This document shows, one piece after another, positions 27,592 through 38,765 of a stretch of DNA of 64,000 nt (the first letter of the stretch is position 1; each line of letters starts with the position of its first letter). Both the position numbers and the translations under genes were made by a program. The DNA is taken from assembly GCF_022749515.1 (NCBI RefSeq), contig NZ_CP094242.1, positions 558,001 through 622,000 of the forward strand. The letters are read 5' to 3'. The notes under the pieces were generated by a model, which ran no database searches, was not told where the DNA came from, and saw nothing but the letters and a program-made list of their open reading frames with translations. Source of the stretch: Morococcus cerebrosus. GTDB taxonomy: Bacteria; Pseudomonadota; Gammaproteobacteria; Burkholderiales; Neisseriaceae.

Positions 27592-29985
27592 TTATTTGTT
27601 TTTGTTGCTGTTTTGCGGAGTGGTCAGGTTGAGGCGTGCTTGGCATAAAGTGTTGTCTTCTTCTGAAGGGGTGATGGTAAAGCCTGATTTTTCAGCAAGT
27701 TTAAGCATAGGGGTGTTGGATTTGAGTATTTGGGCACTCATGACGCGGTAGCCTTGTTGTGTTGCCGATTGGATAATCAGCTTCATCATTTCTGCTGCTA
27801 ACCCTTTGCCGCGCACGTTTTCAGCAAGCGTGATGCCGAATTCGCATTCGTTGCGGTTGATGCGGCTGAAGCGGCTGATGGCGACGATGAGGTCGTCTGA
27901 ATTGCGTGCCGTCCATGCGGCTTCGCTGTGGTAGTCGAGTTTGCTGAAGCGCGCGAGGGTGGGGATGGGCAATTCGTTGGTGTGGGTCATGAAGCGGGTG
28001 TAGCGCGCTTGCGGAGAAAGGTTGCGGACGAATTGCTGCTTGGCTTCCGCGTCTTCGGGGGTGAAGGGGCGGATGGTTACGGTTTCGCCGTTTTTGAGGG
28101 TAAGCGTAGCAGGATGTTCGCTCGGGTAGGGGGCGAGCACGTTTTGGATGGGGGCTTCGCTTTCGGTTTTTGCGCCCAAAAGTTCGGCGGCGGCTTCGCC
28201 GGTATTGCGGAGGAACTCGGCGGCAGCAGGATTTTTGCTGCGCAGGTATTCCGCTGCGGTCTGTACTTTGGCGGCGGCTTGTTCGAGCTTGAGGGTGGCT
28301 ATATTGGTTGGTTTATTTTTTGGGGAGGGGCGTTCGTCAGCCTGCAAGACAAAGTCGCTGCTGTATTGGTCGCCGTTGAGGTTGAGCAGGATTTCGCCGA
28401 TGTATTGCTGCCGTTGGCTGAGTGTGTTTAGGGTATACAGGAGCTGGTTGAGGGTGTGTGTATTGTCGAGTTGGGCGAAACGGGCGATGTGTTCGCTGTC
28501 CAGCGTAGAGAACGGCGGGAGCGCGGCGGTGGTTCTGCCTTGATGGCATACGGTCAGGATGTCGCCATAGACGGCATGGCGTTGAAAACGGAATTGCACG
28601 GCGTTATGCACGGTGTGCTGATAGGTAGGTAGGCACAGGGCTTCGGCAAGCAGGGGCAGATCTTTTGAGGCGAGGGCTTTGTTAATGTTTCTTGCCTGCG
28701 GGGTTTTCAGACGACCTTTTTTTGGCGTGGCGATGCGTAGCTGCTCTTTTTGCAGTTGGTCGGCAATGTTGCGGAACGATACGGCTTGCAGGGCTTGTTC
28801 GGGACGGTCGAAATGCAGGAGGTCGTCTGAAAAGCGGCTGCTGACAAGCAGGGGTTTGGCAGTGTGTTTCGCCAGCATGCTCAGGGTGCGGGTCAGATTT
28901 TTTTCGTCGGGACTGTCGGTCGGGGCAACGATGGCGAGCAGGGCTTCGGTATGGGTATTTTGAAGGTGTTGGCTGGCGATGCTGTGGTAATGTGCGGGCG
29001 TGGGTGTGCTGCCGATGTAGCCTTGTCGGATGTGCGGCTGCTTGGTGGGGAATTGGAGTTTTAGGTTTTGGGGGGCACAGGTTTCCAGCCACTCGGCAGG
29101 GGTGTCGGACAGGATGTCGATGCTGTTCAGAGGGGGGAGGTCGGACAAACGCGCGTGCAGGGCGGCTTCGAGTTCGCTGCTGCTGAATGTGGCGAGGAAG
29201 TTGCAATGGCGCGCGAGGCAGCGTAGCACGGCTTTTTCGGTGTCGTCCGAACGGTGGGTAACGTGGAGGATGAGCGGTGTGTGGCGGGTGAAATGGCGGA
29301 TGGCGCTGAACAGGTTGCGCTGGTTTTCGGCCGGGTTGTGTTCGATAACGGCAACTTTGGTGTGGCGGTTGTGGCCGAAACGGTTGAGCCAGTCGGCAGA
29401 AGTGGTGGGGCTGAGCGGATAGTTGAGGCTGATGTGGCGTGAAATGCCCTGTCCCATTTTTTGCAGCATGAGGTTGATTTTGCTGCTGACGGAAGCGTGT
29501 CCGGTCAGAAGGGCGGTGTAACCTGCCGGATGGTCGGGTTGGGAACTGATGTTGAGGCTTTGCGATGGAAGCTGCACGCCGGCGGGGCTGCACACGCTGA
29601 TGTTGAGTTCGTTGCCGTGGTGTTTTTTGATGGCGGCTTCGGCGGTGTGCCATTCGTCGTCAGACAGGCTTTCCCAGTCTTGAATGAGGATGATGTGGCC
29701 GAACTGTTTTTTGCGGCAGGATTTGAACAGGGCGTCGTAGCTGTCGGGCGGCGTTACGGCGATGACGAGGTCGGCGCTGCCGGGGATTTTGTTGAGGTTG
29801 GTGTAGGAGGTGAGTCCGGCAACCGTGCGGTGGCGGAGGTTGACGGGTGTAATTTGACCTTGAAACGGTGCGCTCAGGAGGTTGCTCAGGATGCGTTCGC
29901 CCAAGCTATATGGGCGTTCGCTCGCGCCCACGAGAATGATGTGGTTGGGCATGAAGAAGTAGCCGGACATGGATTGGGCGGACAT
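27592..29985 (-). CDS. Pat-like protein: CoA-binding/ACS-ADP-like region fused to GNAT acetyltransferase
   Basis: 797 aa. The N-terminus is a CoA-binding Rossmann domain (HIILVGASERPYSLGERILS). A middle region resembles ADP-forming acyl-CoA synthetase beta/alpha domains but is divergent. The C-terminal 160 residues are a GNAT domain (VTIRPFTPEDAEAKQQFVRN, ECEFGITLAENVRGKGLAAE with the acetyl-CoA loop). This layout matches Pat/YfiQ lysine acetyltransferases, which control acetyl-CoA synthetase; family members are usually nearer 890 aa. Three DUS copies are coded within it (FSDDLLHF, GRLKTP, NSDDLI). AAGGAGG precedes the ATG by 6 nt. Confidence 0.85.
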   Translation of the reverse strand: MSAQSMSGYFFMPNHIILVGASERPYSLGERILSNLLSAPFQGQITPVNLRHRTVAGLTSYTNLNKIPGSADLVIAVTPPDSYDALFKSCRKKQFGHIILIQDWESLSDDEWHTAEAAIKKHHGNELNISVCSPAGVQLPSQSLNISSQPDHPAGYTALLTGHASVSSKINLMLQKMGQGISRHISLNYPLSPTTSADWLNRFGHNRHTKVAVIEHNPAENQRNLFSAIRHFTRHTPLILHVTHRSDDTEKAVLRCLARHCNFLATFSSSELEAALHARLSDLPPLNSIDILSDTPAEWLETCAPQNLKLQFPTKQPHIRQGYIGSTPTPAHYHSIASQHLQNTHTEALLAIVAPTDSPDEKNLTRTLSMLAKHTAKPLLVSSRFSDDLLHFDRPEQALQAVSFRNIADQLQKEQLRIATPKKGRLKTPQARNINKALASKDLPLLAEALCLPTYQHTVHNAVQFRFQRHAVYGDILTVCHQGRTTAALPPFSTLDSEHIARFAQLDNTHTLNQLLYTLNTLSQRQQYIGEILLNLNGDQYSSDFVLQADERPSPKNKPTNIATLKLEQAAAKVQTAAEYLRSKNPAAAEFLRNTGEAAAELLGAKTESEAPIQNVLAPYPSEHPATLTLKNGETVTIRPFTPEDAEAKQQFVRNLSPQARYTRFMTHTNELPIPTLARFSKLDYHSEAAWTARNSDDLIVAISRFSRINRNECEFGITLAENVRGKGLAAEMMKLIIQSATQQGYRVMSAQILKSNTPMLKLAEKSGFTITPSEEDNTLCQARLNLTTPQNSNKNK

Positions 29986-30032
29986 GGTGCCTCCTTTTCG
30001 GTGTGTGGACGCTGCGTTTCAGACGACCTTTC

Positions 30033-30041
30033 GGGGGGGGG
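30033..30041 (-). repeat. C9 homopolymer in the 5' leader of the Pat-like gene
   Basis: Nine G on the plus strand (C9 in the gene's sense), followed by AAGGGG, 48 nt upstream of the start codon and next to a DUS. Tracts of this length are prone to slippage in Neisseria. Confidence 0.8.
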
Positions 30042-30187
30042 AAGGGGTATGTGATGAGTGAACGGGATTGGGCGTTCGTTGTTGGTTTTGTTATCAATGG
30101 ATAGTTTGTTTCGTTGCTCTTTATGGCGGAACATGCGAACTTTAAATGATTTAATTATTCACTTGCATTATATATGACAAATGGCAT

Positions 30188-30243
30188 AAAAGGTCGTCTG
30201 AAAGGCGGGAACGTAAGGGTTTGTTCTTTTCAGACGACCTTTT
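30188..30243. terminator. DUS inverted pair downstream of misS
   Basis: AAAAGGTCGTCTGAAAG and CTTTTCAGACGACCTTTT flanking about 22 nt, between misS (3' end 30298) and the Pat-like gene. The 312 bp gap holds this pair, one more DUS, the C9 tract and a TATAAT-like box on the minus strand near 30165. Confidence 0.65.
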
Positions 30244-30297
30244 GTGGGCTTGGGGTGTGGCAATTTGTTTACAAACCCCAATTGGCAACATTCATAG

Positions 30298-31713
30298 TCA
30301 ATTAGTTTTAGGATGCGGCTTTTCCGCTTTGCCGTTCACTTTCTTTTTGGGCAGGATAAAGTGCATTTTCAAACCATTCGGCTTGATGTTTTCAGCCATG
30401 ATTTTACCGTTGTGCTGCTCCATGATGTGTTGGGTCAGGGCAAGGCCTAAGCCGGTACCGGGTTTGCTGGCACTGGAGTCGGCGCGGTAAAAGGCGGTGA
30501 AAATGTGCGGCAGTTGCATTTCGTCCACGCCGGGGCCGTTGTCGGTAACATCGACAATCCAATGCTTGCTGTCTTGTCCGATATTGACGCGGATGGTGCT
30601 GCCTTCGGGACTGTAATTGATGGCGTTGCGGATAACGTTGTCAAACGCGCGGTACAAATAGCCTTCGTTGGCGCAGACCGTGGCATTTTCGGGGATTCTG
30701 GGTTCGACCGAAAGGGTAACGGTTTGTTTGTTCTGCTGGGCGATGCTTTGGTTGTCTTCCACGATGTTTTTCAGGAAGGGGACGAGTTTCAGGCTTTCTT
30801 TTTCCAGCGGGATGTTGGACGTTTCCAAACGGGAAAGCGTCAGCAACTCGCCGACCAAGGTATCCATGCGGGTCAATTCGCCTTCCAGCCTTTTCAGGTA
30901 TTGCTCCTGCTTTTGCGGCTGCGCCTGAATCAGTCCGACAATCGCCTGCATGCGCGCCAAGGGAGAGCGCATTTCGTGGGAGACGTGGTGAAGCAGGTGG
31001 CGTTCTTTGGCAACGAGTTTTTCCAGTTTTTCCGCCATTTTGTCGAACTGGATGGCAAGGTGGGACAATTCGTCGTCGCGGTCGTCCACTTGTTGTGAAA
31101 TACGGGTTTCAAGTTCGCCGTTTGCCACTCTGTCCATACCGCTGCCCAAGATTTTGATGGGCTTAGTAATATTGCTGGCGAGGATGTACGCCATCAACAG
31201 GCCGACGACGATGATGAAGGACAGGATGATAAATTCGTGCCAAATCGGGGCGAGCGGCAGACCCGGGATGAAGAGCGGGCTGGGCAGGCGTTGCGCCTGA
31301 TGGCTGTCCCAACCTTTGATAAAGAAGAGGTATTCCTCGCCGAAACGGTCGTATTCGATGTGTGCCAAATCGGAATTGGGATTATTGATGGCAAACACGC
31401 GGGCGCGTTCGATGGTGTGTCCGTCGATATTGCGGTCGAGGATGTCTTTTTTCTCGTCGCCCAAAATGACGTAAACGGAATTGGAGACGGGGCTGTCTTC
31501 CCATTCCGCCAAAATTTCGCGCGCACCGCTGTCCCCGCGCGCCCTAAAGGCGGAGAGGATGCTGTTCATCAAAGTGGTTTCGATGGTGCGGCGTTGGTTG
31601 AATTGGTTTTCAGCAAGGGTATTTTGCACCAGCCAAAAAGAAAAACTCGCCACAAAGATTGCGCAGACGATGACTGCGCAAAATGTGGCGAAGATGCGTT
31701 GAAACAGTTTCAT
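30298..31713 (-). CDS. misS: Sensor histidine kinase MisS (CpxA-like)
   Basis: 471 aa. Transmembrane helix 1 is at residues 8-30, a periplasmic sensor domain follows to about 150, and helix 2 is at about 155-177. A HAMP domain follows (NITKPIKILGSGMDRVANGE). The H-box is HHVSHEMRSPLARM with phospho-acceptor His246, then N-box VIRNAINYSPEGS, G1 DNGPGV and G2 GTGLGLALTQH. In pathogenic Neisseria MisRS governs envelope stress, capsule and LOS modification genes. misR lies 15 nt upstream in the same operon. Confidence 0.93.
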   Translation of the reverse strand: MKLFQRIFATFCAVIVCAIFVASFSFWLVQNTLAENQFNQRRTIETTLMNSILSAFRARGDSGAREILAEWEDSPVSNSVYVILGDEKKDILDRNIDGHTIERARVFAINNPNSDLAHIEYDRFGEEYLFFIKGWDSHQAQRLPSPLFIPGLPLAPIWHEFIILSFIIVVGLLMAYILASNITKPIKILGSGMDRVANGELETRISQQVDDRDDELSHLAIQFDKMAEKLEKLVAKERHLLHHVSHEMRSPLARMQAIVGLIQAQPQKQEQYLKRLEGELTRMDTLVGELLTLSRLETSNIPLEKESLKLVPFLKNIVEDNQSIAQQNKQTVTLSVEPRIPENATVCANEGYLYRAFDNVIRNAINYSPEGSTIRVNIGQDSKHWIVDVTDNGPGVDEMQLPHIFTAFYRADSSASKPGTGLGLALTQHIMEQHNGKIMAENIKPNGLKMHFILPKKKVNGKAEKPHPKTN

Positions 31714-31728
31714 TGATCTGTTTTATCT

Positions 31729-32406
31729 TTAATTTTTAACAAACAGGTAGCCCAAGCCCCGTACGGTCTGAATCAGCGAGGCATCGCCCAGTTTGTGGCG
31801 GATGCTGGAGATATGGACGTCGATGCTGCGGTCGAATTTTGCCAGTTTGCGATCAAGCGCTTCGATGGACAAAGTTTCTTTGCTGACAACTTGTCCGGCG
31901 TGGCGCATCAGGACTTCGAGCAGGTTGAACTCGGTGCTGGTCAGCTCAAGCGGAGTATCTTTGATGGTTGCCTGACGTTTGGCAGGGTACAGGACAACAT
32001 CGCTGACGGAAATGCTGTTTGGCGCGTTGTTCGGCTCGCCGCTTTGTTGGGCGCGGCGCAGAATGGCGTTGATGCGTGCCAACAGTTCGCGCGGGGTGCA
32101 AGGTTTCGGAACATAGTCGTCCGCACCCATTTCCAATCCGATGATGCGGTCGATGTCGTCGCCTTTAGCGGTCAGCATGATGATGGGAACGGTGCTTTGG
32201 GAACGGACGTTTTTCAATACGTCCAAGCCGTTCATTTTCGGCATCATGGAGTCTAATACGACAACATCGTACTGACCGGTCAGGATTTCGTGTACACCGG
32301 CTTCGCCGTCCGGAACGCTGTGGACATTCAATCCTTCGGCGGTAAGGTATTCAGTGAGCAATTCAGTCAGCAAAGCGTCGTCATCTACGAGTAATACGCG
32401 ACTCAT
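31729..32406 (-). CDS. misR: Response regulator MisR (CpxR/OmpR family)
   Basis: 225 aa. The receiver domain (1-120) has the acidic pocket VDDD (residues 8-10), phospho-acceptor Asp52 in VVLDSMMPKMNG and Lys in DYVPKPCTPREL. The C-terminal winged helix (130-225) shows LTSTEFNLLEVLMRHAGQVV, then DRSIDVHISSIRHKLGD. It is the DNA-binding partner of MisS and precedes it in the operon. Confidence 0.94.
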   Translation of the reverse strand: MSRVLLVDDDALLTELLTEYLTAEGLNVHSVPDGEAGVHEILTGQYDVVVLDSMMPKMNGLDVLKNVRSQSTVPIIMLTAKGDDIDRIIGLEMGADDYVPKPCTPRELLARINAILRRAQQSGEPNNAPNSISVSDVVLYPAKRQATIKDTPLELTSTEFNLLEVLMRHAGQVVSKETLSIEALDRKLAKFDRSIDVHISSIRHKLGDASLIQTVRGLGYLFVKN

Positions 32407-32672
32407 GGGATTTCCTTTTCGTGATTGTATGCGCTGCGCAAACCCGAAATAAACGGGTGCGGCGGATAGTGATGGCTAATCTTAACACGCATTTTGAGTT
32501 TTTTGATAGCTTGTTTTCCTATGCTTTTGCGCTTTTTTGCATTGCAGGGACGCTGTCTTTACATTTTCAGACGACCCCTGTACCAAATCCCCAAAATATA
32601 CGCCGGATACGCGCCAAACGGGCGGCAAAATGATGCCGGTAAAGGCTGCGTTCGAGAAAGGACGAGGGATTC

Positions 32673-32779
32673 TATAGTGGATTAACTTTAAATCAGGACA
32701 AGGCGACGAAGCCGTAGACAGTACAGATAGTACGACAAGGCGAGGCAACGCCGTACTGGTTTAAAGTTAATCCACTATA
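32673..32779. repeat. Correia repeat enclosed element, internally deleted (107 bp)
   Basis: Same ends as the 157 bp copies, TATAGTGGATTAAC and its complement, with TA at both borders. The roughly 50 bp central block (CCGATTCACTTGGTGCTTCA onward) is missing, matching the known short form. It lies between misR and pheA. Confidence 0.92.
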
Positions 32780-32781
32780 AA

Positions 32782-32822
32782 ACAGGTCGTCTGAAAACGT
32801 ATTCAGCTTTCAGACGACCTGT
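32782..32822 (+). repeat. DUS inverted pair before pheA
   Basis: ACAGGTCGTCTGAAA and TTTCAGACGACCTGT, 55 bp before the pheA start and directly after the Correia element. Confidence 0.65.
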
Positions 32823-32877
32823 TTGATGTTAGAATGATTGCTTGTATTTATGAATGAATCACAAGGGGCTTGTCGAT

Positions 32878-33966
32878 ATGTCCTTATCCATTGACGAACA
32901 GCTTTTGCCGCACCGCAATGCCATCGATGAAATCGATGCCGAGATTTTGCGCCTGTTGAACGAGCGCGCAGGCCATGCGCACGCCATCGGCGAATTGAAA
33001 GGAACAGGCGCGGTGTACCGTCCCGAGCGCGAAGTCGCGGTATTGAGGCGGATTCAGAGTTTGAACCAAGGCCCGTTGCCTGACGAATCCATCGCAAGGC
33101 TGTTTCGCGAAGTGATGAGCGAATGCTTGGCGGTGGAGCGTCCGCTGACGATTGCCTACCTCGGTCCGCAGGGAACGTTTACCCAGCAGGCAGCCATCAA
33201 ACATTTCGGCCATGCCGCACATACCGCCGCTTTTCAAACCATAGACCAGTGTTTCCGTCAAGTCGAAACGCGGCAGGCGGATTATTTGGTCGCACCGGTT
33301 GAAAACTCGACCGAAGGTTCGGTCGGACGCACCTTAGATTTATTGGCGGTAACCGCATTGAAAGCCTGCGGCGAAGTCATTGTCCGCATCCATCACAACC
33401 TCTTGCGTAAAGGCACGCACGAATTGGGCGGCATCACAAAAGTCTTCGCCCACGCCCAAGCGCTGGCGCAATGCAACGACTGGCTCGGACGCAACCTGCC
33501 CAACGCCGAACGCATCGCCGTTTCCAGCAACGGAGAGGCGGCAAGGCTGGTGGCAGAATCAGACGACCCCAGTATCGCCGCCATCGCAGGACGTACCGCT
33601 GCCGATATTTACCATTTGAACTATGTCGCCGAATGTATCGAAGACGAGCCGAACAACACCACGCGCTTCTTGGTTATGGGGCATCAAGATACCGGCAGCA
33701 GCGGCAACGACAAAACCTCGCTGGCAGTCTCCGCGCCCAACCGCGCCGGTGCCGTCGCCGCGCTGTTGCAGCCGTTTACCGAATCGGGCATTTCAATGAC
33801 CAAGTTCGAAAGCCGCCCGAGCAAATCTGCGTTGTGGGAATACCTGTTCTTCATCGACATCGAAGGACATCAAAACGACGAAAAAGTCCAAAACGCCCTG
33901 GGGCTTTTGAGCGAACGCGCATCGTTTGTCAAAGTCATCGGGTCCTATCCGGCAGCCGTTTTGTAA
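32878..33966 (+). CDS. pheA: Chorismate mutase/prephenate dehydratase (P-protein)
   Basis: 362 aa from the ATG at 32878, chosen because AAGGGG precedes it by 9 nt; an ATG at 32854 has no ribosome site. The AroQ chorismate mutase domain (residues 1-95) has IDEIDAEILRLLNERAGHAH. The prephenate dehydratase domain starts at IAYLGPQGTFTQQAAIKHFG and includes PVENSTEGSVGRTLDLL. The ACT domain is at the C-terminus (GAVAALLQPFTESGISMTKF, with ESRP for phenylalanine feedback). It makes phenylpyruvate for phenylalanine synthesis. Confidence 0.95.
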   Translation: MSLSIDEQLLPHRNAIDEIDAEILRLLNERAGHAHAIGELKGTGAVYRPEREVAVLRRIQSLNQGPLPDESIARLFREVMSECLAVERPLTIAYLGPQGTFTQQAAIKHFGHAAHTAAFQTIDQCFRQVETRQADYLVAPVENSTEGSVGRTLDLLAVTALKACGEVIVRIHHNLLRKGTHELGGITKVFAHAQALAQCNDWLGRNLPNAERIAVSSNGEAARLVAESDDPSIAAIAGRTAADIYHLNYVAECIEDEPNNTTRFLVMGHQDTGSSGNDKTSLAVSAPNRAGAVAALLQPFTESGISMTKFESRPSKSALWEYLFFIDIEGHQNDEKVQNALGLLSERASFVKVIGSYPAAVL

Positions 33967-33982
33967 TGTAGTGAGAATGAAG

Positions 33983-34025
33983 AAGGTCGTCTGAAAATTC
34001 AGATACGGGTTTTCAGACGACTTTT
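33983..34025. terminator. DUS hairpin between pheA and the SRPBCC gene
   Basis: GAAGGTCGTCTGAAAA and TTTTCAGACGACTTTTT with a T run on the plus strand; shared by two convergent genes. Confidence 0.75.
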
Positions 34026-34034
34026 TCCATGCCT

Positions 34035-34496
34035 TTAACTTGTAGCATCTTCAGCATAATCAGCCCATTGGGCAGCCCACTCTTTCAATAAACGGTGGCG
34101 TTTTTCAAATGTCCGACGCAAAGTCGGTAGTCCGATTAGCCGGTCAATCGTTTTTCCCAGCCCGAAAGTAAATTCCACCGTATCCGTCACGCAGGTACGC
34201 CCCTCGGAAAATTTGAATTCATGTGTATGGCGGAAGGAACGGTAAATCCCTTTCAGCATCAGGTCGGTAAACGATTGGTTCGGCTCAAGCGAAATGATTT
34301 CGGCACGATGCCGCAACCAAATCCCGCAAACTCTGTATCTGAAATCCAAAATATCTCCCCGCGCCCAGTATTCCTTTTCTGATAACCATTGCACGTCAAA
34401 CGGGAACTGACGGGAAAATCCGTGTCGGGAAGTGCAGTAGCGGAATATCGGTTCGAGCGGCGCATCCAGTCGGACGCTGCGGGTGTAAGTCAGCAT
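34035..34496 (-). CDS. SRPBCC (START-like) family protein
   Basis: 153 aa from the ATG at 34496; a TTG seven codons earlier is possible but less likely. The sequence MLTYTRSVRLDAPLEPIFRY begins the helix-grip fold. Later parts (WLRHRAEIISLEPNQSFTDL, TCVTDTVEFTFGLGKTIDRL) fit the hydrophobic-cavity family that includes polyketide cyclase-like and RatA-like proteins. The ligand is unknown. It is transcribed toward pheA. Confidence 0.72.
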   Translation of the reverse strand: MLTYTRSVRLDAPLEPIFRYCTSRHGFSRQFPFDVQWLSEKEYWARGDILDFRYRVCGIWLRHRAEIISLEPNQSFTDLMLKGIYRSFRHTHEFKFSEGRTCVTDTVEFTFGLGKTIDRLIGLPTLRRTFEKRHRLLKEWAAQWADYAEDATS

Positions 34497-34602
34497 GATA
34501 TCGACCGTTGTGGGCAAAGATGGGAATATTGATAAGATTAGTGCAGTTGGTATCAGTTCATAAATTGCATTGAACGGCGTGGTTTGGTGTTGATAATAGA
34601 AT

Positions 34603-34635
34603 AAAGGTCGTCTGAAAATTTTCAGACGACCTTTA
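34603..34635. terminator. Perfect DUS palindrome at the 3' end of the AbiC-like gene
   Basis: AAAGGTCGTCTGAAAA joined directly to TTTTCAGACGACCTTT; 20 bp beyond the stop codon of the minus-strand gene. Confidence 0.75.
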
Positions 34636-34654
34636 GATTTTCAGATAATCTTAT

Positions 34655-35830
34655 CTAAATATTAGGAATTTTTTCATCTTTCAAAAAGTTCAGTAATTTT
34701 TCTAATGTTCTTAACTGGCGATCTATTTCGTTTTTTTCTTGTTCGTTTATATTTCCTTTGTCATTGGAGATTTTTTTAGTTTGTTCATGTGTTTGGTTTT
34801 TTTGATTTGTAAGTTCAGATATACCAGTTTTGATTATTTCAATATGGTTAACTTTGGAATGTTTGAATTTCTTTATATCCCTAAATAGATTATTCTTCCC
34901 AAAGGATTTTTCAATGCTATCAATGGAATTTGTTATGTGAAAAAGCCATATGAAACCATTGTGATCCTTTTGAAAAATTTCACTATAATTTTCTATCGTG
35001 GGAATAGTTAATTGTAAATTTTCTAAAAAGTTATATCTATTTATTAAGCCTTGGAAATTATAAAATATTGCTGAACTGTATCCTTCATGTTTTTGATCTG
35101 AATGTAGGCAGTTAAAAATAAGTAATTTCAAGATATCATTGGGAATAAAAGAGCGAAGAATATCGCTATATATTTTCTCTTGTGGATTAATATAATGATT
35201 ACTAAGTTTTTCCATCGAATTTTGATTATCTTTGGAAAAGTCATTTATGGTGAGCTTATTATCTGTTTTTCCTTCTATATCTTTGGATAAACTTAATGAT
35301 ATAAATTTAAGTATTTGAAATAATATAATAAAATATCGTTTTAGTAAGGGGTTCTGGCGAATATTATTTTTTATATAACAATCAATATTAAATTTCTCAT
35401 CAATGGTAATATTTGTTAGATCAAATATTTTTGATTCAACAAGGTTTTCGATAACCTTATTATGCTGATCCAGCAAAGAAAAAAATGTCGATTCAAATTG
35501 TTGAAGATTAAAAATTTCTGACTGGCGGCTTTGTTGCTCTACCTGTTGGCGTTGCTGTTCTGCCGCCTGTTTCAACTCTTCGCGCGTTGCTTGCATTTCC
35601 TGCGCTTGCTGATGAATGGTATAGAGTAGGCCGATAAGGGCTAGGAAGCTGATGATAGGGTTCAGCGTGCCGCCCAGATAGTCGCCGAATGTTCCCCATG
35701 TGGCGGAGTCGTTAGCAATGGGGAATGTTTTAAAATTGTTGATATATCGTTCTAAAACAAAGATAAATGCTGCAACAGCGATTCCGCCTAATACCCATAA
35801 TAAGCGATTGGGTTTATTCCCTTTGTCCAT
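34655..35830 (-). CDS. Putative phage abortive infection protein (AbiC-like membrane protein)
   Basis: 391 aa. Two transmembrane helices at the N-terminus (residues about 10-30 and 56-74) bracket the motif WGTFGDYLGGTLNPIISFLA, characteristic of the putative abortive-infection AbiC family. A Gln/Glu-rich coiled coil follows (residues 75-115). The rest is Lys/Asn/Ile-rich and markedly more AT-rich than the first third and than neighbouring genes, which suggests acquisition. AAGGA precedes the ATG. The gene is flanked on both sides by DUS hairpins. Function in phage defence is inferred from the family; nothing here shows it directly. Confidence 0.75.
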   Translation of the reverse strand: MDKGNKPNRLLWVLGGIAVAAFIFVLERYINNFKTFPIANDSATWGTFGDYLGGTLNPIISFLALIGLLYTIHQQAQEMQATREELKQAAEQQRQQVEQQSRQSEIFNLQQFESTFFSLLDQHNKVIENLVESKIFDLTNITIDEKFNIDCYIKNNIRQNPLLKRYFIILFQILKFISLSLSKDIEGKTDNKLTINDFSKDNQNSMEKLSNHYINPQEKIYSDILRSFIPNDILKLLIFNCLHSDQKHEGYSSAIFYNFQGLINRYNFLENLQLTIPTIENYSEIFQKDHNGFIWLFHITNSIDSIEKSFGKNNLFRDIKKFKHSKVNHIEIIKTGISELTNQKNQTHEQTKKISNDKGNINEQEKNEIDRQLRTLEKLLNFLKDEKIPNI

Positions 35831-35854
35831 GGTTTTTCCTTTTGTTTACACCCA

Positions 35855-35889
35855 TAAAGGTCGTCTGAAAAATTTTCAGACGACCTTAT
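35855..35889. repeat. DUS hairpin between ligA and the AbiC-like gene
   Basis: AAAGGTCGTCTGAAAA and TTTTCAGACGACCTT almost abutting; 25 bp upstream of the AbiC-like start. Confidence 0.7.
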
Positions 35890-35992
35890 TTTATAAATCC
35901 GAATCAGCAATATCTATGCTGTTGTTTCCGCATATGGGGGAATTACGATGCGGGGATTTCCTAGTTTAATCTGCGGTATGTTTGGCGGGTAT

Positions 35993-38476
<2,484 letters not shown>

Positions 38477-38495
38477 TCAGACGACCTTTGTCTGA

Positions 38496-38652
38496 TATAG
38501 TGGATTAACTTTAAACCAGTACGGCGTTGCCTCGCCTTAGCTCAAAGAGAACGATTCTCTAAGGTGCTGAAGCACCAAGTGAATCGGTTCCGTACGATCT
38601 GTACTGTCTGCGACTTCGTCGCCTTGTCCTGATTTAAATTTAATCCACTATA
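38496..38652. repeat. Correia repeat enclosed element, full length (157 bp)
   Basis: Same ends and internal sequence as the copy at 13486-13642, in inverted order. The flanks are 19-nt arms TTTTCAGACGACCTTTGTC and GACAAAGGTCGTCTGAAAA, so it sits in the loop of a DUS palindrome between zipA and ligA. Confidence 0.93.
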
Positions 38653-38713
38653 CATGATGGGACGGACAAAGGTCGTCTGAAAAGGATAAGTTGAAAACAG
38701 CTGAATTTTACCC

Positions 38714-38752
38714 GAAAAAAAGCGGATATGCCGTAACGACATATCCGCTTTG
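38714..38752 (-). terminator. Intrinsic terminator of zipA
   Basis: AAAGCGGATATG with CATATCCGCTTT, a 12 bp stem and 9-nt loop; a T run follows on the minus strand. 14 bp after the zipA stop. Confidence 0.9.
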
Positions 38753-38765
38753 ATTACATTCGATT

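Noticed and set aside
28682..29653. Long antisense/off-frame reading (323 codons) within the Pat-like gene
   Set aside because: Arg/Pro/His-rich composition typical of a shifted frame; the Pat-like frame has clear domains.
34497..34517. TTG start giving a 160-residue SRPBCC protein
   Set aside because: An ATG seven codons later begins at the usual first strand of the fold; neither has a strong ribosome site, so the ATG is preferred.
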